IMG/VR virus record: IMGVR_UViG_3300009551_000097 | Coordinates: 1-30,831 of that record | DNA: 30,831 bases | Reading direction: 5' to 3' (one strand) | Source of the DNA: a virus | The notes under the pieces: model-generated | Told to the model about the DNA's origin: nothing | Database searches by the model: none | Seen by the model: only the letters and a program-made list of their open reading frames with translations | Translations under genes and position numbers: made by a program | Part shown: positions 22,947 through 28,324 of the stretch, one piece after another | How the letters are laid out: every line of letters begins with the position of its first letter | Numbering within the stretch: the first letter of the stretch is position 1

Positions 22947-23154
22947 CCTATAGTTTTAAAGCGAAAGCAGGAATGAATTGCACATTCTATATGGTGCTCG
23001 TATCGTTCGAGAGCGCTTGTGGGCACCGACCGGCTCACCCATCACCTTATCTAAAAGGCCAACTTATGTCGTTTGGGGATACACGCTTCACTGTCAGCGT
23101 CGCTGCTTTCATAAAAAGTGACAGCCTGTAGGATTTCCACCTACTGCTTTACCG
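22947..23154 (-). other. Gap with higher GC and inverted repeats
   Basis: This stretch between two leftward genes is richer in G and C than its surroundings. It holds GGTGC/GCACC (22993-22997, 23023-23027), an inner CTCG/CGAG, and GTAGG/CCTAC (23128-23144). Only tiny frames of 21-30 codons are present, such as one ending SCFRFKTIG just before the ribosome site of 22934. No standard tRNA can be folded. It may contain a structured RNA. Confidence 0.4.
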
Positions 23155-23182
23155 CTAACCCTCCGTATTTCTACGTTGCCAC
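23118..23182 (-). ncRNA. Candidate small structured RNA domain
   Basis: Read on the minus strand, GUGGCA and UGUCAC close an outer stem with one wobble. Inside are CGUA-GAAA-UACG (23164-23175), a GNRA-type tetraloop, and GUAGG-UGGAAAU-CCUAC (23128-23144). A T-run follows the outer stem. The wobble pairs only on the minus strand, which is the direction of transcription. No known class is matched. Confidence 0.3.
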
Positions 23183-23295
23183 CCAGCTCTAGGGTCGAAC
23201 CTTATCCTCTCGGCCTTTTCAAGGAGTAAATATATGTCACAAAGACCATATAGGCTGTCATAATTGGTGCCCATCCATCCCAACACACAAAACAT
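23155..23295 (-). CDS. Possible 46-residue protein
   Basis: This short frame from ATG 23295 contains GTNYDSLYGLCDIYLLLEKA and IRFDPRAGWQRRN. The pattern of an aromatic opening, NYDSxYGL and EKAxxIR resembles compact phage proteins. There is no Shine-Dalgarno site and it overlaps the structured stretch. A second reading frame here also stays open for 40 codons without a good start. It is either a weak gene or a remnant. Confidence 0.3.
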   Translation of the reverse strand: MFCVLGWMGTNYDSLYGLCDIYLLLEKAERIRFDPRAGWQRRNTEG

Positions 23296-23356
23296 TCTTG
23301 ATAACTAGCAATTAAAAATTGGCCTTGTGGTTAGGATTTTTGGGCATGAACTCTTG

Positions 23357-23701
23357 TTATTTCATCTTTTCTCTTAAATATTCAAGCATGTAATCTAATC
23401 CACGCATAAGACCTTGAGCAGCTCCACGACTAAATTCTGTGGATTCTTCAAGGCTATCAATAAACATTTCTATAGACCTGGATTTATTTTCATGTATGTG
23501 ATCATATATTTCTTCTAATAATTCATTATTTGTCATATTTATCTCTTTCAATTCTTTTGATTGCTGAGAAAGAATCTTATTATAAAGATTTATCCTGTCG
23601 CCGTAACACATGCCAAACATGCCTTCTATCTCTATTTTACCCCTGATGCTGTCATACAGTACGGTCATTAATTGCATTATTTGTGAATCACTTATTATCA
23701 T
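23357..23701 (-). CDS. Helical protein, extended paralogue of 19976-20176
   Basis: This is a 114-residue protein with AAAGGGGTGTA before ATG 23701. Residues 1-55 match the 66-residue protein at 19976 (ISDSQIMQLM, LSQQSKELKEIN). Residues 56-114 form an added helical half (LLEEIYDHIHENKSRS, GLMRGLDYMLEYL). Its start overlaps the upstream gene by 14 bases, as does the gene next to the shorter paralogue. It could be a fusion of two neighbouring small genes. Confidence 0.6.
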   Translation of the reverse strand: MIISDSQIMQLMTVLYDSIRGKIEIEGMFGMCYGDRINLYNKILSQQSKELKEINMTNNELLEEIYDHIHENKSRSIEMFIDSLEESTEFSRGAAQGLMRGLDYMLEYLREKMK

Positions 23702-23936
23702 TACACCCCTTTATCAATCTATAATCTGATGTCAAAGCCATGCTTATCAAATCTATGATATCTTTTTTAATAACGGATGGATCGCCCACAATTCTTAGTT
23801 GACTAAGTGCCTTTATAAGACTAAAAACAATAGAGTCTATCTCCAATTTAATTGATGAAAAACTCTCATTATAAGTATCAACAAGCATAGAAACTGCTAA
23901 CTGTCTTAGTTTTATGATTTCTTCATCTGTTGTCAT
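23688..23936 (-). CDS. Hypothetical helical protein
   Basis: This is an 82-residue protein, all helical in appearance (contains EEIIKLRQLAVSMLVDTY). ATG 23936 overlaps the previous stop as ATGA and GGAG lies eight bases upstream. It belongs to the block of co-translated helical proteins 23357-25053. Function unknown. Confidence 0.55.
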   Translation of the reverse strand: MTTDEEIIKLRQLAVSMLVDTYNESFSSIKLEIDSIVFSLIKALSQLRIVGDPSVIKKDIIDLISMALTSDYRLIKGCNDNK

Positions 23937-24163
23937 TCCTCTATCTCCTGGAACACTCTAGCTATTTCTAAATCAAGAGCTATGTTGTTGGGCGTAAGGC
24001 AGCCATCATCCATCAACCGCACGAGATGCACCAAAAACATATAGGCGCGCTGTATAGCCTCAGGATTCCTCGATTTAACGCTTTTCTCCATGCTTTCTAG
24101 GAACCTATTCACGTTCTTGATTTCTCTTAGAACCCCTAAACGCATCCGTGCCAGGTCTTTCAT
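23933..24163 (-). CDS. Hypothetical small helical protein
   Basis: This is a 76-residue protein coupled to the previous gene by TAATG and to the next by ATGA. It contains LGVLREIKNVNRFLESMEKS and YMFLVHLVRLMDDG. No domain is recognised. Confidence 0.55.
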   Translation of the reverse strand: MKDLARMRLGVLREIKNVNRFLESMEKSVKSRNPEAIQRAYMFLVHLVRLMDDGCLTPNNIALDLEIARVFQEIEE

Positions 24164-24489
24164 TAGTGTGGTTTTTGTCCTTTAGATTCTATTAATTTTG
24201 TATGTATTTCTTTACCTATACAATTTAGATAGGTCTGGATAAATTTTTCGATGTAATCTTCGTCTAAAGATAAGCATATGCGTGTAATGATCTCTCTGTT
24301 GAACATAATCATTACTGACAGTATTAAATCCGTCATCGCTTGTGAGCCTTCTTCTCCCAAGAAAAGATGCTCTTTATTTTTTAGTGGGGCAGAAAATGCA
24401 TCAAATAGACTATTCAAAATCACATTTTTTAATTCTTTCTGTTCTGTGTTGAGGAATCCTCCTCTTTGCACTTCAATGGTTGCAGACAT
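24163..24489 (-). CDS. Hypothetical helical protein
   Basis: This is a 108-residue protein from ATG 24489 (an earlier ATG at 24513 is possible). It begins MSATIEVQRGGFLNTEQKEL and has a long helix with LILSVMIMFNREIITRICL. Codon spacing and overlap (17 bases with the previous gene) fit the block. No family is recognised. Confidence 0.5.
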   Translation of the reverse strand: MSATIEVQRGGFLNTEQKELKNVILNSLFDAFSAPLKNKEHLFLGEEGSQAMTDLILSVMIMFNREIITRICLSLDEDYIEKFIQTYLNCIGKEIHTKLIESKGQKPH

Positions 24490-24745
24490 AAGTATCTTCT
24501 TTTGTTTTTTCATAGAACTTCATAGCGCTATGCATAGTATGAACAAAGGTATTTACAATATCCATTCTGCTGTTTTCATCGCAGTCTAATGATACAAAAA
24601 ACCATCCTAAAAAGTTTTCAATTCCGGTTAACATGCAATTAAGCTTATCTTCTTCTGTAAAATCAGTATTATTTAAGTTTCTAACCTCAAATTTAAGTCT
24701 CTCAAATATAGATACCGCAGCCATCTTGTTTTTTTCATTCCACAT
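24473..24745 (-). CDS. Small helical protein, paralogue of 19462-19749
   Basis: This is a 90-residue protein from ATG 24745; a TTG at 24778, overlapping the previous stop, is an alternative start. The middle TEEDKLNCMLTGIENFLG matches SPEDKVNCILNALANCAG of the gene at 19462. Both then have a helix with a Lys/Glu-rich end. No domain is known. Confidence 0.5.
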   Translation of the reverse strand: MWNEKNKMAAVSIFERLKFEVRNLNNTDFTEEDKLNCMLTGIENFLGWFFVSLDCDENSRMDIVNTFVHTMHSAMKFYEKTKEDTYVCNH

Positions 24746-24774
24746 CGTTCTTTCTAACCCTTTATATTGTTCTA

Positions 24775-25053
24775 TCAAATAGTGTCATTTTTTATTATAT
24801 GACCCAAAAAAACTCTTTCAGACCATACCTGTATTACTTTTTGAACATTCTTAAATATTTTATCGTCTTTTTTTGTACCATCAGGTAATAAATTTGCAAG
24901 AACCCACCCTTGCAGATTTCCAAGGATAAATCCCGCCATCTCTAAATCTTGTTGAGAATTTGAGTCTATATTATTTATACCCTTAAATACCTCGCACAAA
25001 TGAATATAGATTTTATGCGCCTCTCTCGTTTGATCTTCACTTAATTTCTTCAA
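24775..25053 (-). CDS. Hypothetical helical protein, TTG start
   Basis: This is a 92-residue frame starting at TTG 25053 with AAGGGG six bases upstream; no early ATG is available. It contains EDQTREAHKIYIHLCEVFK and AGFILGNLQGWVLANLLP. The size and GFILGNLQGW segment loosely resemble ENFLGWFF in the next gene, so it may belong to the same family. Confidence 0.5.
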   Translation of the reverse strand: MKKLSEDQTREAHKIYIHLCEVFKGINNIDSNSQQDLEMAGFILGNLQGWVLANLLPDGTKKDDKIFKNVQKVIQVWSERVFLGHIIKNDTI

Positions 25054-25063
25054 TTTAAACCCC

Positions 25064-25219
25064 TTAATTACAATGTGTTTTATAATTCATGCATCTTTTA
25101 CAAAACACCATGTCATATGCTCCATGGTGTTCTTCCTTCTCTATACGTTTTTCATATTCTTCCCAGTCATAATCATGGCCAATGAAAAAACACTTTAAAA
25201 TATTCCACAAATAAGTCAT
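25064..25219 (-). CDS. Small Cys/His-rich protein
   Basis: This is a 51-residue protein with a strong AAGGAGAATAGAAA before ATG 25219. It begins with a hydrophobic MTYLWNILKCFFIGHDYDWE and ends MVFCKRCMNYKTHCN. CKRC with nearby His and Cys residues is a likely zinc knuckle. A nine-base inverted repeat (AACACCATG/CATGGTGTT, 25104-25131) lies within the coding region. Confidence 0.6.
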   Translation of the reverse strand: MTYLWNILKCFFIGHDYDWEEYEKRIEKEEHHGAYDMVFCKRCMNYKTHCN

Positions 25220-25231
25220 TTTCTATTCTCC

Positions 25232-25504
25232 TTAACTACAATTTGGCAATCTAGGCCTTTTGACAATTACGGGAATCACCTTTTGTGGAATAGCGCTTGT
25301 ATTGATAAGCACTGTACAAAATGCCGTAAGTTCTTCAATTGTCGATTGTATTTCTTTTTGCTCTTCTTTTTCCATCATTATTTTTGGTGGTAATTTATCC
25401 CATTTGCTTCCATTTTTTACATAACCAGGGAGGGAGTCTTTGTAAATAGCTCCCAACCGGTTTACTTCATCGTATATATGTCTCCATTGCTTTATAAATT
25501 CCAT
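25232..25504 (-). CDS. Hypothetical early protein downstream of SSB-like gene
   Basis: This is a 90-residue protein from ATG 25504, where AAGGATGGGT is well spaced; an ATG two codons earlier lies too close to it. It contains FIKQWRHIYDEVNRLGAIYK and ends in KRPRLPNCS. It lies in the recombination block behind the Sak4 and SSB-like genes. Function unknown. Confidence 0.6.
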   Translation of the reverse strand: MEFIKQWRHIYDEVNRLGAIYKDSLPGYVKNGSKWDKLPPKIMMEKEEQKEIQSTIEELTAFCTVLINTSAIPQKVIPVIVKRPRLPNCS

Positions 25505-25525
25505 ACCCATCCTTGGTTGACAAAA

Positions 25526-25960
25526 TTAAAACGGAACATCCTCATCAGCTACATTATCTGATAAATTCGCATTTCCTACGTTTTTTACATAATCCTTAAC
25601 AGAGTTCTGGCTTGGATACCTGCCGCCATTTGGGCTTTCCTTTCCTTCTTTAATGACAAGTTCTAAAGACCCGCTTTTATTAATACAGTCTTCAGCTGAC
25701 AATTCACCGCGGTCATACTTCATCATAAGACCCAAATTTGAACAAAAGTGTCTTAACTTGTATGCCATGGCCTCAAGAAGATAATCAAACATGGAATGCG
25801 TAGACCCATCCTTCCCCCAAATAGTCAATGTAAGTTTTATCATATCATTGCCGCTTTTTGACTTTTCATTAGTGGCATTAGTTACCAAAAATGGATATAT
25901 CCCTGGCTCTAGTAAACTAATAGCCTCTAGCTCTTCTTCTGACTTTGGCGTAAATCTCAT
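25526..25960 (-). CDS. Single-strand DNA-binding-like protein (DUF669 type)
   Basis: This is a 144-residue protein. The layout LEPGIYPFLVTNATNEKSKS, then NDMIKLTLTIWGKDG, resembles an OB-like beta-barrel start of the DUF669 family of phage SSB-like proteins. The acidic end DEDVPF recalls the DDDIPF tip through which bacterial SSB recruits partners. The start overlaps the stop of the Sak4-like gene (ATGA), so the two are co-translated. It would coat single-stranded DNA for the recombinase. Confidence 0.75.
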   Translation of the reverse strand: MRFTPKSEEELEAISLLEPGIYPFLVTNATNEKSKSGNDMIKLTLTIWGKDGSTHSMFDYLLEAMAYKLRHFCSNLGLMMKYDRGELSAEDCINKSGSLELVIKEGKESPNGGRYPSQNSVKDYVKNVGNANLSDNVADEDVPF

Positions 25961-26808
25961 GCTGCCTCTCCTTGTATTTTTGATTTAAGAAATTCTATGC
26001 ATTTTTGTATAGCGTCTTTGGGCATTTCCTCCCAACGCTCTGATGAAGATTTATCTAGCCACTTCCTGTATGTTTCTTCTGGAATCTTAAGTAACTCAAT
26101 GAGTCTTACAATCTCTTTTGCGTCTGAATCAGTGGCTAACTCTTGGGCAATAGCATCCCTTTCTAGTACTTTACGGCCGTACTTTTCTGCTATTTCATTG
26201 TAAGAAAATGTAAACTGATCTCCATCGGGTATAGTTTCTATCCTAGACTTTTTAACAACACCCACCCTCGTAGACCCTCTTTTTTGAATTTCAAATACGA
26301 GATCGAACAAGTAATCTAGTTTTTTATAGCAGTCAAATGTTTGACCAAGAACTGCTAAATTCTGCCCGTATTCGTTTTTGGAATGGGAGGTAATTATAAC
26401 GTTCATATCTAGTCTGAAAAGAAGATTGAGCAACTGCTTCATGCGTCTATTAGCCTCTCCATAGTGACGACCAAATTCTGTGCCAACCTTGCGCTCTGCC
26501 TTCTCAAGCAAGTCATTATAAAGAAGTGTTAGTGAATCTATTACGAGAGTTTTGTATTCATGCTGTGTCGTTAAAAGCTCTCTCACTTCGTTTACCATTT
26601 CGTCAAAATCCACGGTCATAAGAACCGCTCCTCCGACTTTTTCTATCTCACGCACATACTGAGTTTTATTAGTAGAACCTTCTGTGTCGATGATATAGGG
26701 CTTAGGAAATTGTATAGCTGCCATCGTTTTACCGACACCAGCATTACCATAAAATAATGCCTTGAGCCGTGATTCGATCATTGCTGGTTTTTTTGCTTTT
26801 AACGCCAT
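25957..26808 (-). CDS. Sak4-like single-strand annealing recombinase (AAA ATPase)
   Basis: This is a 283-residue RecA-core ATPase. Walker A is GNAGVGKT at residues 21-28, Walker B is TLVIDS at 87-92, and a sensor-like NVIITSHSK follows at 136-144. This is the AAA_24 / phage nucleotide-binding family to which Sak4 belongs. Sak4 proteins anneal single strands with help from a partner SSB, and here an SSB-like gene follows with a 4-base overlap. GAGAGG precedes ATG 26808. An unusual leader region stands upstream (26850-26967). Confidence 0.85.
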   Translation of the reverse strand: MALKAKKPAMIESRLKALFYGNAGVGKTMAAIQFPKPYIIDTEGSTNKTQYVREIEKVGGAVLMTVDFDEMVNEVRELLTTQHEYKTLVIDSLTLLYNDLLEKAERKVGTEFGRHYGEANRRMKQLLNLLFRLDMNVIITSHSKNEYGQNLAVLGQTFDCYKKLDYLFDLVFEIQKRGSTRVGVVKKSRIETIPDGDQFTFSYNEIAEKYGRKVLERDAIAQELATDSDAKEIVRLIELLKIPEETYRKWLDKSSSERWEEMPKDAIQKCIEFLKSKIQGEAA

Positions 26809-26849
26809 TTCAAATACCTCTCGTTTTAGTTATGCCCACTTAAGAGCTT

Positions 26850-26898
26850 AGATAGTCTCCCTATGCACCCTGACTCAAGATGCATAAGGCGACTATCT
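26850..26898 (-). promoter_or_regulatory. Two-step hairpin in leader of Sak4 gene
   Basis: Outer arms AGATAGTC (26850-26857) and GACTATCT (26891-26898) and inner arms TATGCA (26862-26867) and TGCATA (26881-26886) are all perfect. On the minus strand the stop codon of the 24-codon peptide lies in the first outer arm. The hairpin ends about 40 bases before the Sak4 start. A role in attenuation or translation control is possible. Confidence 0.5.
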
Positions 26899-26967
26899 TT
26901 TAAGTAGCCACAAGAAACGCTTTTTCTTAAATGTTATTCTATCTACTGCAGTTACAAAATCCTTCAT
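26893..26967 (-). CDS. 24-residue basic peptide, possible leader
   Basis: This short frame (MKDFVTAVDRITFKKKRFLW, then LLKR) has one of the best ribosome sites in the window, AAGGAGAAAGAC before ATG 26967. It is strongly basic at its end. Its TAG stop lies within the hairpin in front of the Sak4 gene. It could be a genuine micro-protein or a leader peptide that senses translation. Confidence 0.5.
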   Translation of the reverse strand: MKDFVTAVDRITFKKKRFLWLLKR

Positions 26968-26977
26968 GTCTTTCTCC

Positions 26978-27169
26978 TTAAAGTTGTGCTTCATTGGTTT
27001 TTTCAAGCAAGTCCATTAATGCGTCTTTTCTAGAAACTCCTTCCCCGATAGGATCGTACGTTGAATAATTACCCCAAAACGCAAGCCAGGGCTTTTCGTC
27101 TGAACATAAAAAGTCCAGACGAAAACAAAGGATTTCTTTTTCATTGAATTTGTAGGTTGAGATATTCAT
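26978..27169 (-). CDS. Hypothetical early protein
   Basis: This is a 63-residue protein. ATG 27169 is preferred over a TTG five codons earlier. It contains EILCFRLDFLCSDEKPWLAF, then DPIGEGVSRKDALMDLLEK. The last part (an xGxGxSRxDALxDLLE pattern) is frequent at the end of small phage early proteins. It overlaps the upstream gene by 4 bases (ATGA-like). Confidence 0.6.
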   Translation of the reverse strand: MNISTYKFNEKEILCFRLDFLCSDEKPWLAFWGNYSTYDPIGEGVSRKDALMDLLEKTNEAQL

Positions 27170-27687
27170 GCGAATTTCCCCCAATAGACATCTCCGTGCT
27201 CTTGGTCTATGTGAGAGTGATAACCATTGGCTTCATTGATATTGCGTAGATACGTGTCACAAGCATCGTCAATAATGGCCTGCAATGTTTCTTCGTAGTA
27301 TTTGATAATGTTGTTGCGGGTAACTTCTGCAAATTTTTCGATTGATTCTTGTGACTTATCTTTTAGCATAGACATAAGAGCGCATGTATATTCATTGTCT
27401 ATAGACAAATCGTCACCGTATACACACTCGGATAAGTCGCGGTCTGATGCGTCTATGTACAGTCGTGCTAACTCGTTTTTATCATCATCTGATAATGAGT
27501 CGAATGAAAGGTAGTATTGATCACATGATAAACGTGCGTTAGTCGCAACCAATTCTTCTGCGAAATTTGATAATCTTTTCTCTTTTGACATCACCAATCC
27601 TTTGGTAAAGTGCACACCCAAATTCCATGGGTCGTTATCAATGTCTTGATTTTTAATAATAGCGTGCGATACACTTCTCTCGTGCAT
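27166..27687 (-). CDS. First gene of the leftward unit, unknown function
   Basis: This is a 173-residue acidic protein with AGGAGACTATT before ATG 27687. It contains FAEELVATNARLSCDQYYLS, DKNELARLYIDASDRDLSE and a C-terminal YHSHIDQEHGDVYWGKFA. Being first behind the consensus promoter, it should be made early and strongly. No family is recognised. The acidic surface could fit a DNA mimic or host-directed protein, which is speculation. Confidence 0.65.
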   Translation of the reverse strand: MHERSVSHAIIKNQDIDNDPWNLGVHFTKGLVMSKEKRLSNFAEELVATNARLSCDQYYLSFDSLSDDDKNELARLYIDASDRDLSECVYGDDLSIDNEYTCALMSMLKDKSQESIEKFAEVTRNNIIKYYEETLQAIIDDACDTYLRNINEANGYHSHIDQEHGDVYWGKFA

Positions 27688-27719
27688 AATAGTCTCCTAA
27701 AGGTTTTTATGTTCGGTGG

Positions 27720-27741
27720 GTTAAGAGTGACAGCCCTTAAC
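27720..27741. repeat. Inverted repeat in leftward 5' leader
   Basis: GTTAAG (27720-27725) and CTTAAC (27736-27741) flank a ten-base loop, between the leftward promoter and the first gene. It can form a small hairpin in the transcript or serve as a protein site. Confidence 0.35.
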
Positions 27742-27751
27742 TCACATATAA

Positions 27752-27771
27752 ATGCTATTATACTGTAGCAT
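27752..27771. promoter_or_regulatory. Candidate operator at leftward promoter
   Basis: ATGCTA (27752-27757) and TAGCAT (27766-27771) surround the -10 region. The half ATGCTATTATA differs at one base from ATGCTATTGTA at 27975-27985 on the far side of the Arc-like gene, so one repressor may bind both. Confidence 0.45.
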
Positions 27772-27784
27772 CACTCATTGTCAA
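27757..27784 (-). promoter_or_regulatory. Consensus sigma70 leftward promoter
   Basis: On the minus strand TTGACA (27779-27784 reversed) and TATAAT (27757-27762 reversed) are both perfect, with a 16-base spacer. It starts inside the 3' end of the Arc-like gene and drives the leftward early unit. An inverted repeat ATGCTA/TAGCAT (27752-27771) overlaps the -10 box. Confidence 0.8.
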
Positions 27785-27940
27785 CTTTCTTTCTAACTTT
27801 TTTTTGTATTTCTCCACACACATCACAATAATTTCATTCATAGATATTTGTTGTCTAGCGGAAGTATCCTTAAGAAACAACCAGTCATCGAATGGTATTC
27901 TCACATTGAAAGCTTTGTAGTCTTTTATATCTTTCTTCAT
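27758..27940 (-). CDS. Arc-like ribbon-helix-helix regulator
   Basis: This is a 60-residue protein with AAAGGATAATAAA before ATG 27940. It has the Arc layout: a short beta strand (AFNVRIP, residues 10-16) that would enter the major groove as a dimer, then two helices (DDWLFLKDTSARQ and MNEIIVMCVEKYKKK). P22 Arc has FNLRWP and SVNSEIYQRVMESFKK at the same places. It lies at the fork between leftward and rightward units and probably represses early promoters, including the one embedded in its own 3' end. Confidence 0.8.
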   Translation of the reverse strand: MKKDIKDYKAFNVRIPFDDWLFLKDTSARQQISMNEIIVMCVEKYKKKLERKLTMSDATV

Positions 27941-27966
27941 TTTATTATCCTTTTATAAGCACATTT

Positions 27967-27986
27967 ATACAATGATGCTATTGTAT
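27967..27986. promoter_or_regulatory. Candidate operator upstream of Arc-like gene
   Basis: ATACAAT (27967-27973) and ATTGTAT (27980-27986) flank GATGCT, a dyad with seven-base arms 26 bases before the Arc-like start. It includes ATGCTATTGTA, nearly the same as the half-site at the leftward promoter. It is placed for autoregulation. Confidence 0.45.
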
Positions 27987-28253
27987 TTATAAAATGAGAG
28001 CTTGTCACGTAGTTTTTTAGAATTATTTGAATATTTTTTGGGAGATCACTTGATAATAGGATAAGCAAAGAGATATATTAAGCGCATCTGGGGTTGCTCT
28101 CCCCCAGTGCTAGTTGATTTTTATGCTAGATTTTTAGAATTGGTTATCAGTTGATAATCTAAAGAGATGTGAGGCATCCGTGCCACACTGAACTTTTCAT
28201 TTGATATTGATGTTTGATCTCTACCTACCAAGTGTCTTCAAACTATACCAAAT
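27987..28253. other. Intergenic control region
   Basis: This AT-rich gap has no gene. It holds a GCA-T-CTGGGG/CCCCAG-TGC hairpin (28084-28110), a TTATCA-GT-TGATAA palindrome (28144-28157), and two TTGATAAT copies (28050-28057 and 28151-28158) within CAnTTGATAAT. A rightward promoter should be here, but no sequence clearly matches the consensus. Confidence 0.5.
28084..28110. terminator. GC-rich hairpin in control region
   Basis: CTGGGG (28088-28093) and CCCCAG (28102-28107) pair perfectly, and GCA/TGC extend the stem past a single bulged T. It stands out in an AT-rich stretch. A T-rich run appears some bases downstream on the plus strand, so it may be a terminator or an origin-region structure. 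Confidence 0.4.
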
Positions 28254-28292
28254 TGCACACAATAACGGTTCTGTAAAAAAACATTGTGTGCA
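28254..28292. promoter_or_regulatory. Ten-base inverted repeat before initiator gene
   Basis: TGCACACAAT (28254-28263) and ATTGTGTGCA (28283-28292) are perfect complements with a 19-base spacer, ending 32 bases before the start codon of the O-like gene. It is placed to act as an operator or an mRNA hairpin. Confidence 0.5.
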
Positions 28293-28324
28293 GACATTCA
28301 CATTACAACGGGGAAATTATATCC

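Noticed and set aside
22990-23230. tRNA or tmRNA gene suggested by TTCGA-containing segments and a GTAGG/CCTAC stem
   Set aside because: No acceptor stem or proper T-arm can be paired; on the minus strand loop position 33 is not U, and the GGTTCGACCC segment lacks a five-base stem.
24278-24589. Rightward frame of 103 codons
   Set aside because: It is antisense to two well-packed leftward genes and lacks a ribosome site.
27700-28285. Phage attachment site and integrase next to the Arc-like gene
   Set aside because: No recombinase gene is present in the window and no host-gene-like core sequence could be recognised.
28286-28324. GTG start for the initiator at 28286
   Set aside because: It lies in the right arm of an inverted repeat and the added residues look unlike the family; ATG 28325 has a better ribosome site.
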